Below are positions 32,384-42,129 of a stretch of DNA of 44,473 bases, piece by piece (within the stretch, counting starts at the first letter, position 1; each line of letters begins with the position of its first letter). This stretch comes from Nymphaea colorata. Taxonomy: Eukaryota; Streptophyta; Magnoliopsida; Nymphaeales; Nymphaeaceae. The stretch lies in the NCBI RefSeq assembly GCF_008831285.2, contig NW_022205228.1, positions 1-44,473 of the forward strand, given 5' to 3'. Both the position numbers and the translations under genes were made by a program. The notes under the pieces are model-generated. The model did not search any database. It saw only the letters and a list, made by a program, of their open reading frames with translations, and was not told the origin of the DNA.

Positions 32384-33431
32384 TCAGTGCTTCTTGCCGT
32401 CCAGCACCTTCAGCGTCTTCTCCAAGTTGTCAAAGAAATCAAACGATTAGTTCATCTTGGCGTCTTTTCTGGTTGGTCTGAGGCTGTCTGCACCCCCACC
32501 TCCCTACTCTCCTTCCTACTCCTCCGATCGCACTCCTCGCATACGCTTCCCAACTGTTTTATCAAAGCCAATAACTCGTTCTTGCAAGTACCCTCCAACC
32601 CACTCCTGCCTTACTTCTTCTTGAAGTCCTTATCGTTGGTGAGCTCGACAATTTCTAAATAATAGAAACGTTACTTTCGGACATCTCCTTTACTGCATTC
32701 TTGAAGTACTTGATCTAATTCTCGCACTGCTTCAGTTTTGCAGCAACTGCACTGCTGCTTCCCTCCTCGGTGAAGTCAGTAATGTAACTCTGGTTGCGCC
32801 TGTCCTTGGAGAAACAGGTGGAGGGCGGTCCGTTCTTGAGCTTGGACTCAATGATGGACCTGAGATCCTCCTAGTGGTCCAGTTTCTGCATGAAATTAGT
32901 TATTATGGCCTCCCTGCCAGGCCGCTGCTTCTGGTCGCTGCGGAAGACCGAGTTTTGGTAGTAGGAACTCATGGAGTCGCGCTACTCGAGGAGACTCTGG
33001 GGGACTGCGTTGCTTCCCAGGGATTCCCTGCGCATGGGCGCCACTGAGAGTCTGTGCGATTTCTGGCTCTATAGCTGTTGCGAGAAGTTAGTGGTGCACT
33101 TGAGGGACAGCCTCCTGTCGAAAAGCTACTGCTCGCGTTCCCTCTCCCGCTCCCTCTCTTTTTCCTTCTCTCTCTCCTTGTCCCCCTTCGGATTGGCCAC
33201 CCGTTATGCTGGCTGGTTCTGGCTTATCTCTCTGAGGTTGCCTCTGAGGCTTTCCCGCGAGAGTACGAACTCCTTGGATGGGTAGAGGATGGACTCTAGG
33301 GGTTCTGTGATCTGTATGTTGTTTTCTTTGTTGCTCTATTTGCGTTTGGTGATGCCCTGGCTGTTGCTGGGCGTGCGCTGTCTCTGCGGGATGGTTATGT
33401 GCTCTACCTGGGCGCTCTTCTTAGCCTTCAT
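32384..33431 (-). CDS. Basic protein with KERE repeat and coiled coil
   Basis: Not recognised. Starts MKAKKSAQVEHITIPQRQRT, then KSNKEN-like and LESILYPSKEFVLSRESLRG segments, and a charged repeat KEREKEKERERERERE (33130-33185, a pyrimidine tract on the plus strand). The middle is Ser/Arg-rich (APMRRESLGSNAVPQSLLEQ), the C-terminal part helical (KLKQCENQIKYFKNAVKEMS, CKNELLALIKQLGSVCEECD) and it ends FFDNLEKTLKVLDGKKH. The first 260 residues read without break; steps lie near 32655 and 32465. Charged single-helix repeats like this occur in nuclear and cytoskeletal proteins. Confidence 0.65.
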
Positions 33432-33619
33432 TTTTAGTGTATAATTATGTTTAACTGATATATTGGCAGGTAATTATAGAGGGGAGGGACAATAAAAGGG
33501 AGGCTGGTTTTTTCACTGGGCGGGAGAGGAGGGACGTGGAAAGTGTTTGGGATGTGCGATGTAGGGATGCTCTCTTTATCTTGAAATTCTATGTGTGATT
33601 TCTATATAAAATCGGAAGA

Positions 33620-35538
33620 ATGAATTCAAATCTGCCCTACAGTTTAGCTCAAAATCCACCCATACTCCACACCACTCCTCTCCCTTTCCACGCACCGCAA
33701 CAACTCCCCTTCCCACGCTTCCCCCAACAACAACCCGCCGCCTTCTCCTCATTCCAACTCCGCAATGATAGACCCATGTACTCCTCAACCATCCAACCGA
33801 TGACTTCCCCCGTCGAGCAGCACACTGCGGGCAGGGGGTTCGGCGGTTTGGAGAAGATGGGAAGAGTGGTCGTGGAGGAGAGCGAGAGTAGCTCAGCAGA
33901 AATAAAGGAAAACTTCATTCAGAACGTCCAAAACCAAGGAAAACCGTTAGCCTTCAGGACCGACCGAAATACTCGCAGCAAAATGGCAGCTTCCTCCATC
34001 TTCCCCCCAAAAACCAATTAAAATCTAGGACAGGCCTCCTGGCAACATACAGGTAAAGTGGATAATAACGGGCTAGTAGGCTGCAGGGACTGATGGCAAA
34101 TCGACGCAGCAGTGAGGGTCAGGAGGAGCAGAACGGGGAAGGGATGGAGGAGCGAAGAAAACGGTAGATCCTGACCTTCAGGAAGGATGTTGAGTTTCTT
34201 AATAAAAAGATCTAGCATACCTTTGCTCAGGGTTCCACCAGTAAAAAAGAAGGAGAAGAGAGAGTATACTTTCAACTGCCTACAAGGAAAGCGCAAAACA
34301 ATAGTCAGAAATCACCAACTAACAACGGAGGCCAATTTTTAGCTCAGAATAGTGCAAATGAATAAAACTCAGTTCCTCAGCATTTTGAACCAAACTCACA
34401 ACCAGCTCTAAAACAAACCACTCTCAATCACCAAAACACTCCTCAAAGCTACCTTCCTGACCAATCAAAGGAGAGTCCTCCTCCTGCTGAGCTTTAGGGT
34501 CTTTTTAAGAAGAAAAACGCATATAAAAACCATGACGTAAGCAAATAGACAACCTCCTAGCTTGCAAAACATTAACCATTCGCCAGAGCCCACCCCACTC
34601 CTCCACCCTCCAATGGCAGTTTCAGAATCATCCAATAGCCACAATAACCCCCCAAGCCAATCCAATCCCCACTTCCTCCTCGCAAGTTCACCAAATCCGA
34701 TTTCGCCATCGGCCGTAGAATGGGGAAGGGGCAGTTGGGAGGTGATGATGGTGATCCACAAGGCAACTGGCTTCCTCTGCGGCATGAAGGTCATGTCTAA
34801 GAAGCAAATCAGGGAATAAAAATACGTGAACCAGATTGCCAGAGAATTGAGCATCCAGTTCTACCTGGAGCACAGGTTCATCGCACCCCTCTACGGATAC
34901 TTCTAAGATGAAGAAAGCCTATACTTACTGGTGTAGTTTTGCACCGATGGACAATTGCTTCAAAAACTGCGAAAATCGCACAGACTGTAAGAACCATAGA
35001 CGAGCACCATCCTTCGTTAGGTCTGTGAGGGCCTGGACTACATCCACCGCGAGCAGATCATCCACAGGGACATCAACCGTAGAACATCCTCTTCCAATTC
35101 GTACTATCTTGCTATTTAGGGAACTGTCAAAATCAGCGACTTCGGATGGGCCGTCCACGCTGGAAACTCCCTCGAAAGACAGTCTCAGGCACTCCCCTCT
35201 ACTACTCGCCTGAACTGGTCATGCAGACAGAATACGATGAGAAAATCGATGTCTGGTCGGTCGGCCTGATGGCCTACGAGTGCCTGCTGGGACGCATCCC
35301 CTTCAAGATCTACTCCTAGTTCGACCTCAACCGCATCGTCAGCGACGAAGTCAGCTTTCCGGAATACGTTGACTTGACAGAATAGGCAAAGTAGTTCATG
35401 CTGAACGCGCTGAGGAAGAAGGGCGAGGAGAGGAGCGAGATTCGCCAGATGCTGCGCCACCCCTTCATCAGCAAGCACAGGGGAAAGTCGGCAGAGGAGG
35501 GCTGCCTAGTGGAGATGCGCAGACTGCTCAACGCTTGA
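33620..35538 (+). CDS. Aurora-type serine/threonine kinase
   Basis: Mitotic-type AGC-like kinase. A long disordered Pro/Gln/Ser N-terminus of about 330 residues starts MNSNLPYSLAQNPPILHTTP. The kinase domain begins KSDFAIGRRMGKGQ (glycine loop), then FLCGMKVMSKKQI (VAIK-type lysine), ARELSIQFYLEHRFIAPLYG, VCEGLDYIHREQIIHRDI, the PQNILFQF stretch, KISDFGWAVHAG (DFGW is typical of Aurora), TVSGTPLYYSPELVMQTEYD (activation-loop threonine), KIDVWSVGLMAYECLLGRIP, and a C-terminus ending EMRRLLNA. A 19-nt intron (35101-35119) sits just before the DFG. One-base breaks: about 34020-34070, 34715-34725, 35081 and 35181. The catalytic loop after HRD cannot be read without one of these. Confidence 0.87.
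35101..35119 (+). other. 19-nt intron in Aurora-type kinase
   Basis: Reads GTACTATCTTGCTATTTAG. Splicing joins NILFQF to GTVKISDFGWAVHAG, as in Aurora kinases. Confidence 0.9.
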
Positions 35539-35575
35539 TTATTTTTAAGATGTATTCATAAATTGTAGTCGTTGA

Positions 35576-36473
35576 TCAGGTCCAGACGTCGCAGTAGTCG
35601 TCCTGGGGGTGATGCCTGGCAGCCTATTTCACCTGCGAATGAGTGGTGGGCTGATGCTTTGGCGTCGCTCTTTCGATCTTGATGGCTGGCTGCTGCTTTT
35701 TGTCTACTTTTTGTATGGTCTCCAACGGTTTGCTTACCTTCTTAGCTGATGACTTGGGCTTTGCTTCTCTTTCCTATTCCTCTCCAAAGGCTTACTGCAT
35801 ATCGATTTCTATCTTTTCAGCTGAATCTTCCTTGCCCCTGCTGCTTCCCTGCTGCGTCTTGTACCGACTCTTGATCTCGTCAACGAGTCTATGTTTTTCG
35901 GTCAATTGTTTGGCCTTCTCCTCCTCTCTTTGCTTCTCCATCTGCAGCGCCTTCACCTCCGTCTCAGCTCCTCCACCTCCCTCACTTTGGAAGCGGATTG
36001 GAGGGAAGTTTGGTTGAGGAAGCTGGAGGAGATATTGAGGACTGAGGAATGTTTGTCTGCTGAGGTGACTTGAGGTCGGTATTTTTATATGGACGATTTG
36101 AGGATAGGTTTAGGTGGATGCGGATGCAAGTTCGAAGTATTCTGTTTATTCTCCTCCTCTTATTCTTCGTCCTCGTCCTGCCAGTGATCGTCCTTGCGGG
36201 CACTAAGTTCTCCTTATTGGCTTTAAAATTGGCCCTTACTTGTGAGATCATGGAGAAAGAGCTGTGCATTTGCTGTTTGAGGTAGGCATTTTAATCCTTG
36301 AGCTGGTTGCACTTGAGCTGTAGCTAACTGATTTCGTTCTTGGCCTGCGTGTAGAGGGACTGGTATTTGTTCTTGGCTTCGGTTTACTATTGGAGACGCT
36401 GGATGAGCAGGAGCACGCGTTGGCGCTATTAAGGAGGAAGGTAGTTTAGAAGGTTGCCTTTATCGGTAGACAT
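35576..36473 (-). CDS. Coiled-coil protein, basic C-terminus
   Basis: Not recognised. Starts MSTDKGNLLNYLPPQQRQRV; coiled coil through KCNQLKDQNAYLKQQM, then a Gly/Arg patch (LAGRGRRIRGG), a Pro/Gln/Phe-rich middle (YLLQLPQPNFPPIRFQ), a second helix (LQMEKQREEEKAKQLTEKHR) and a Lys/Gln/His tail ending HHPQDDYCDVWT. One step near 36180. Its start is 53 bp from the plus-strand start at 36527, one of the tightest divergent pairs here. Convergent with the Aurora-type gene, 37 bp between stops. Confidence 0.65.
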
Positions 36474-36526
36474 TCAAATTATTATGCATCCCTTAATAAC
36501 AATACCACAATCATACGGTACAACCA

Positions 36527-37110
36527 ATGTCAAATGAGGATAATTCCATCGGCATATATGGTTGCCATTTGTTGAGAAAGTGGTATTTAATTTGCAAAGG
36601 TTTCCCACTATTTTGTGTGAGTATTCAAATGATGATGATAATAATAATCAAACTATAGTGAATGGAGCAACTCGAGTGGTGCAAGCGAATGCTCAATTTT
36701 CCCCATTCGGAACCACCAAACTCAAAGGCTACGGATACGTTGGGTCAGTCGAACTCATCATGGTCACCTGCTTCGCCTCCCTCCTCCTATGCGTCATCTT
36801 CAGAAGCGTCAATCCCAGCTACGTCATCGTGGGAGTGCTCCTGCCCCTCTTCCTCGCCAGAAAGGGAGTGAAGATCGAGAATTACTGGGAATGCCTTGCC
36901 CTGCTGCTACTGGTGAGAAGATTCACCAATACCCTTGTTGTGCTCGACGTAAAATATGCCAATACTTAGATCGTGGTTATGGTCTGCCTGTGGAATCCCA
37001 ACATCGGCCTAGGGAAGTGGATAAGCGCTAAGTTGCACCCCCATCAATCCCACCACCCCCCCATCCTCAAAATGATAATCCATATTGCCTTAACTTCTCA
37101 TTCCCAATGA
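36527..37110 (+). CDS. Small multi-pass membrane protein
   Basis: Not recognised. Starts MSNEDNS; after one step near 36540 the frame reads LPFVEKVVFNLQRFPTILCE, SNDDDNNNQTIVNGATRVVQ, then three hydrophobic segments: VELIMVTCFASLLLCVIF, SYVIVGVLLPLFLA and ENYWECLALLLLVRRFTNTL. The C-terminus carries LWNPNIGLGKWISAKLHPHQ and stops at TGA-TGA. About 190 residues. The third to fourth hydrophobic pattern could suit an ER/Golgi protein; nothing specific. Confidence 0.6.
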
Positions 37111-37141
37111 TGATGATCATAACCAGCTAAATCATGGCTGC

Positions 37142-37867
37142 TCACTTGAAAATCCTCTCCTTGATGTACTGGCCAAAGGTCAGCTTGGATTGCTGCAGCT
37201 ACTCGAGAGTGATGGCGTTGATCTACACATAGTGCTGCATGACCTTCTTTATGTAGGTTAGGTTAGTACCCACCGGAGAACCCATCCGCTCTGCCAGCTA
37301 CTGGATGTAGGATGTGTAGGTGAACTAGATTTGGGACTTCTTGGTGTATTCGCTGTTCTAAATGCCGGTCAGGTAGCGGTCGCGCTACTCGAATGATTTT
37401 TTAGAGAAAAGCTTGAACAGTCCATCGTAGATGATGCTTGCCACTCTATTCTCAGTTTCTGTCAGTTTGTTACTGTACTCATTCCAGCAAGCATAGACTC
37501 TGGTGTACAACTTATTGACGGTTTCCCTTAGATTTTGAACAATATAGTTCCTGTTCTCCTTGAGTTTGACATTGATGATGCTCATGTTGTTGAGAGCCCT
37601 CGTCAGCATGCAGAAAAGCATTTCGATGACGTCGCGATCGGTCAGGTCGAAAAGCTAATTTTGGATTATCTTTTAGACCACCTCGCAAAAGATCAGCTAG
37701 GTCTTGAGACACTAGAGGTGGCATTATTGCACCCATCTGTACAGCTAACGCTATGCGTCGTTCGCCCTGTCTAGCTACCTCTGCCGACGCTACAGCTATG
37801 AGTTGGATATCACCTTTAGATGGATCTCAAGACCACCGTGATTGGCCATGCTGGCGGATTTGTTCAT
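37142..37867 (-). CDS. Intact helical protein, unknown
   Basis: Not recognised. 241 residues in one open frame. Starts MNKSASMANHGGLEIHLKVI; mostly helical: SNSQLQRRQRQLDRANDAQR, FCEVVQKIIQNQLFDLTDRD, VIEMLFCMLTRALNNMSIIN, ENRNYIVQNLRETVNKLYTR, ending QQSKLTFGQYIKERIFK. Seven in-frame TAG/TAA codons in the first 60 codons act as glutamine. The first ATG overlaps the TGA of the upstream kinase gene (ATGA, 37864-37867); the second Met (37849) would remove the overlap. Convergent with the membrane-protein gene, 31 bp apart. Confidence 0.75.
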
Positions 37868-38859
37868 TAGTTCCCCCTCCACCACATCAGAATCGTATTC
37901 TTCCAGTTTAGCATCACCCCCTCCTGCTCCGGCCTGAAGACGCTCTTTATGTGAAACTCAGGCTCCAACTTGTCCGAAGCGTGGAAGAGAGGATGCCTGA
38001 CCAGATCAGTCCAGTCCAATCTCTCCTTGGGATCCACCACCAAAACCTCTCTCAGAAAACTAGTCACTTCCTTCGAAGCTGTGTAATCGTTGTAGGTGAA
38101 TCGCTACGTGTGCAGGATCTTCTTGGTCTTTATCTACTCGTATATCTTGTGCGCTGTCTTAGAATCGTAGGGAAGCTGTCCGAAACCATCTGGAAGAAGA
38201 TTACACCGATCGACCAAATATCAGCCTAAGTATATGGTTCAATACCTTCAAGCCATAGGGCTACTTGCAGAGCACTTCAGGAGCCATGGTGGTAGGAGTG
38301 CCGAGAGTGGTCTGTTTGAGCGAATCTTCGGGACACACCATTTGCTTGCTGAAGCCTAGGTCAGCAATTTTATAGACTCCATTGTGGCTGAGTATATTTT
38401 CGGCTTTGATATCTCGGTGTATGATGCGATGCCTGTGCATTTCCTGACTATGGTGGTTGGTACTGCGATGGCGTTGATTAATTGGCGCATGATGAGTATG
38501 GCCTAATTTTCTGGAATGCGTTTCTTTTCTGTGATTTCCTCTTGGAGGGTGAGGCCGTTGCAATACTCGATGACCATAACTTTGAGTGACTTATTCTGGT
38601 AGACATCATAGCACTTGATGATATTTTCCGAGTCGCAGGTCATCATGAGTTGCGGCTCCGTGATGGCGAGTCTCCTTCTAATTTTCCTGACGGTCTCACT
38701 GCGCTCGCTTTCTATCTTCACCAGGTCGAGCACCTTGAACGCGACCACCTTCTTGCTGCGGTCGTCCATGCCGATATACACGCATCCGTAAGTCCCCTTG
38801 CCGATCTGCTAGTAGATGTAGTAGTGCTACAACTGGCAGTTCGCCATAGAATAACCCAT
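37864..38859 (-). CDS. Serine/threonine protein kinase, ULK/ATG1-like look
   Basis: Complete kinase domain. It opens YYIYQQIGKGTYGCVYIGMD (glycine loop), VVAFKVLDLVKIE (catalytic lysine), QLMMTCDSENIIKCYDVYQN (hinge region MVIEYCNG), QAILIMRQLINAIAEMHRHR, IIHRDIKAENIL (HRD), YKIADLGFSKQ (DLG instead of DFG), TTLGTPTTMAPEVLCKQPYG, LKADIWSIGVIFFQMVSDSF, VTSFLREVLVVDPKERLDWT, DLVRHPLF. Two 20-nt introns (38444-38463, 38226-38245) restore the helix E and APE-to-DIW regions. One C missing near 38175 in front of YDSKTAHKIYE. The short C-terminus ends MWWRGNQ with AAC-TAA-TGA. The ATG at 38859 is in frame with a second at 38847. The DLG and TTLGTP style is close to ATG1/ULK relatives, but assignment is tentative. 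Confidence 0.88.
38226..38245 (-). other. 20-nt intron in kinase
   Basis: Reads GTATTGAACCATATACTTAG on the minus strand. Splicing gives KQPYGLKADIWSIGVIFFQM. Confidence 0.93.
38444..38463 (-). other. 20-nt intron in kinase
   Basis: Reads GTACCAACCACCATAGTCAG on the minus strand. Splicing gives RQLINAIAEMHRHRIIHRDI. Confidence 0.93.
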
Positions 38860-39018
38860 ACGCGTGAACTATTAGTAACTCAGCTTAACTAGTGGTAGTG
38901 CGGTTGCGGCTACATCAAGTATAAGTTTATCTTTGGGATGAGCTTATAAGAAATTATACGGAGTGGGGAAAGAGAAAGCAAAGGGAGGGAGGATTAAGGA
39001 GAGGAGTTGTAGAGAATA

Positions 39019-40065
39019 TCAGGCTATCTTGATACGCTTGACGAATTTTTAGATCGATTCTCTACAGGCCTCGAAAGTAGCCTACAAGTGGTGGATCCGC
39101 TGGGAAAAGGCACTCCTTATCTCGCTGTCTTACTGGCTGGTCGTGGGGTACTTGCTCTATATGGCAGATTTGAATTCATCCAGTTTCTTCCTCTGAGCAG
39201 TCCACTGGGAATAGCCATTTGCGTATATCCTTGCAGCTTTATCCTGGACCTCCCTGCAGTGCATTTCCGCTTAGTTCCTGCTAACTTGTCCCTCCTTGCC
39301 CTCCAGTCCTTTCAGCACAACCTGCTTGAGGACCTATTTCCACAGCGGGAGGGACGGTTGGATGAGGCAGCACCACGGCCTGTGGGATGAGATGAAGTCG
39401 AAGCCGGCGGGAAGGCTCATGAGGGTGCACTCGGAGGGTGAGAGGAACTCGAAGACGTTGCGACTGGTTGCGCAGAAGCGACACTGCATTTAGTTTCGCT
39501 GGACTCGCTAAACTCCCAGCCCAGCAGTGCGAGGAAGATGGATGATTTGACCTTGGTGAGACGCTCTCCCGACAGTTTCTTGTCCAGCTTGCGAAACATC
39601 TCCAAAGTGATATTAAGCTGGTAAGTAGCTCTCTGGGAAGAGTCTTCTTATAGTCCCAGTGCCATTTTGACTTATTTCGGCGAAAGCTGGATGAACTTTT
39701 GGTGCGTTGGATGTCTATATGCGCTGCTGGTAAAATTGAAGTCCTATTTTTCTAAAGAGGGCGCAATTCAATTTCAAAGGCGTCCTTTCGCCAAATGGGC
39801 ATTCCGCATCATGGTCGGCAATCGCTATCTCCAGCTGGTCCTTAGCTTCCTCCTCTCCATCCAACGAGTCAAATTCGATAACAAGACTGCAATTATTATT
39901 CGCGCAGATCGCCACAGGTTGGCTATTGCCGTCCTGTCGATGCTTATTGCTTATGACCAATCCGTGCGCTGCCAGCAGGTAAGGGTCGACGAGCTTCTTA
40001 TTGTAGAGAAGCATCTCTCGATGGGTTTTGAGTCGATCCAGAAGCTATTCCACGCCCACCATCAT
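39019..40065 (-). CDS. NIPA/ZC3HC1-like zinc-finger protein
   Basis: NIPA/Rsm1 family proteins sit at the nuclear pore basket or act in ubiquitin ligase complexes. The N-terminal BIR-like finger reads DPYLLAAHGLVISNKH, AICANNNCSLVIEFDS and IAIADHDAECPFGERTPL (C...C...H...C with the usual CP[WF]). The second, Rsm1-like, finger reads ALLGWEFSESSETK, CRFCATSRNVFEFL and FDFISSHRPWCCL, matching GWE...C..C...FDP..HR.WC[PC]W. The C-terminal 100 residues are helical (EMHCREVQDKAARIYANGYS) and end QKFVKRIKIA. It starts MMVGVEQLLDRLKTHREMLL. Two one-base steps: near 39672, between the fingers, and near 39485. This organisation (two fingers about 100 residues apart) supports the call; it was not obvious from single-frame reading. 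Confidence 0.75.
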
Positions 40066-40142
40066 CTATAATTTTTATATCACTTTTCAATTTAGATCCA
40101 AATGGCTGATATCAAGTATGGAGGTGTTACGGTATATACAAA

Positions 40143-41999
40143 TCATACGGAAGTTAGACCCCTGAGACCTCTCAAGTAGTGTCTCAGTGATTTTTCCCAT
40201 CTTTTTTCCTTCAGAAGCTATTTTACGTCGACTTCTCGCGCTTTGATCCTTTGGAATAGTGATTAAACGTCATTGATCAACTTGATTTGGTAATGTAATA
40301 TCTTTTTCTTCTACAAGTTGTAGACTTTTGCGAAGTATTGATGATAGCCGAGCTGCTGATCGGTTAAGTCATCATCTATGTGGGAGTAATGTGTGAGACA
40401 CAGCTCATACATTTCTTTCAGCTTCAGAAGCAGTTATAGCTCGTTATCAAGGTCAGTGATGAAGAAGATGTGTTCAAGTCCATGATGGGTCAGTTTCCAC
40501 TTGGTTGATCTCATGAGAATGATCGGCTACATCGAAAAAGTGTAGTTTTTAAGCTTCATCTTGTAGTTGATGGGGAGACCTTTCTATTGTATCTGATCGA
40601 AGAGGTCAGGATATGGCTATATGTCCTTTCTGAGTGAGTATTTGAACCAAACATGGTCGAAGGGATTATCCTAAAGGCAAAAACCGTATCTAACCAGCAA
40701 AGTTCTGTTGGATAATCGGCCATAACTGAAGTATATCTGTGTGTCTTTTTAGAAGTGGGCAAGCTCTCTGGATTACATGATGAAATGAGTGTATTTTGAT
40801 GTATTTTCTTCATTACTCTTTACGTAGTTGTTCGTCTAAGAAGAACTCTTGGCATTGGCATGGCTCGATTCACCCTTATCATTTCTCATCAATTTTTGGT
40901 ATTAAACTCCTTGGGAGCGATAGAACTCCACCAGATACTTCCGATAGGCATATGCATGCAATTTCGTCTCTTCGATCTTCTAATGGGTCTGTTGAAACTT
41001 CTTCCTGCCAGCTTTATACTAATTTTCAAGGATTTTCAATTTCTCTATGATCTGTCCAAGATAGATAAGCGTAAATCCCCTCCAAATCAGTTCCTTATTG
41101 AGCCAATCATACACCTCCTTGAGTTGTCTATCAATAATCTTCACCTCTTTTTCCTTGAGATCGTAGCTAATCTTGCTGAGCCATTTGATAGAGTAACTAT
41201 TGATGCTGACATAGTCAAAATCATCATCAGAGATATAATCCTCACTGTAACAGCTAGAAATAGATTAAATTTCAAATTAGGAATGATCCTTTGGAGGCTA
41301 TTCCGGACTCTTTTATTATTTCTTATTCTCATTCATGCAAAGATATGACACGTCCACGCTCCTGTGGTTGAAGAGCTAACAGTAGGGGACAAAATATGTG
41401 GAATTTAGAAAAGATCCAAAACATCTGCTGACAGTATGGATGTATATCCATTTGTAGTTTTACCTATTGAACCATGTCTCATCACTCAAGATGGGATACT
41501 CCTCCTGAAGCTACTAGAACTTAGAATATTCTGCCTAAAAATGCTATCTCTCCTTCTTAGCAGCCTTCCGCACAGTGTGATCAACAAACGATTCATACTC
41601 TTTTTCGTCCCAAAACGAAAGGATATCGATCTGCTTCGAGAAGTGCTTGGCCATGTAAGTCCATAGGCAGTCCCGATTGGTCGAGAGGAGGTATAGAAGG
41701 TAAGTGACTAAAATTCTGAACTACCAAAGGATGTCCTCCTTATAGAAGCTATTCTTGAAGAGATCCTCAAGCTAAGGCTCCTTCCTGGCCCTGTGGGAGG
41801 TCAGGATGAGGTCGATGGGTACCTTCACCAGTTCCTCAAGGCCATCAACTGCCTCTTGGGTGAGTAGGCCGGGATATTGTAGGCCATTTTTGAGATAGAA
41901 AAAGGCAGGTTGAAGTTTTTTGTTCACTTTAATGCCGTATTTTATGAGAGTTTGGATGTATTCGTCGAGAGAATGGTCCAGTTGATAGTCCTTGCTCAT
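40143..41999 (-). CDS. SET-domain methyltransferase, SETD3/Rubisco-LSMT type
   Basis: Protein lysine (or histidine) N-methyltransferase. The 618-codon frame is open from ATG to TGA without intron or break, using many TAG/TAA glutamines. N-terminal VDGLEELVKVPIDLILTSHR corresponds to the early SET strands with substrate-side EL..VP.DLLLT; KYIHTVSRCF-type stretch YIHTVSRCFGSFLNSTYFVP and CQLFNHRS place the catalytic-core N-H at residues 211-212; the second half resumes at IYFSYGRLSNRTLLVRYGFC (tyrosine of SYG near residue 426) and DNPFDHVWFKY. A charged, partly coiled-coil insertion of about 200 residues separates N-H from SYG, longer than in SETD3. The C-terminal 150 residues (LLLKLKEMYELCLTHYSHID) fit the Rubisco-LSMT substrate-binding domain. 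Confidence 0.88.
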
Positions 42000-42129
42000 T
42001 ATATTGATTCAATTATTATATCAATCACTCAAAAGCAAACAATAGAATTAAGTACAAGTAAATTTCCCCATTTTTTTCACGATTGCCCGCACGGAAGGAG
42101 TAATCCGACAAATAAGTATAAAATCACTG

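Noticed and set aside
33120-33190. Polypyrimidine tract as a regulatory element
   Set aside because: On the minus strand it encodes a KERE repeat inside an open frame.
34050-34073. A 24-nt GTAAAG...CTAG intron in the Aurora N-terminus
   Set aside because: Removing it does not change the frame, so it cannot explain the frame switch there; an indel in the C6/A5 run near 34000 is more likely.
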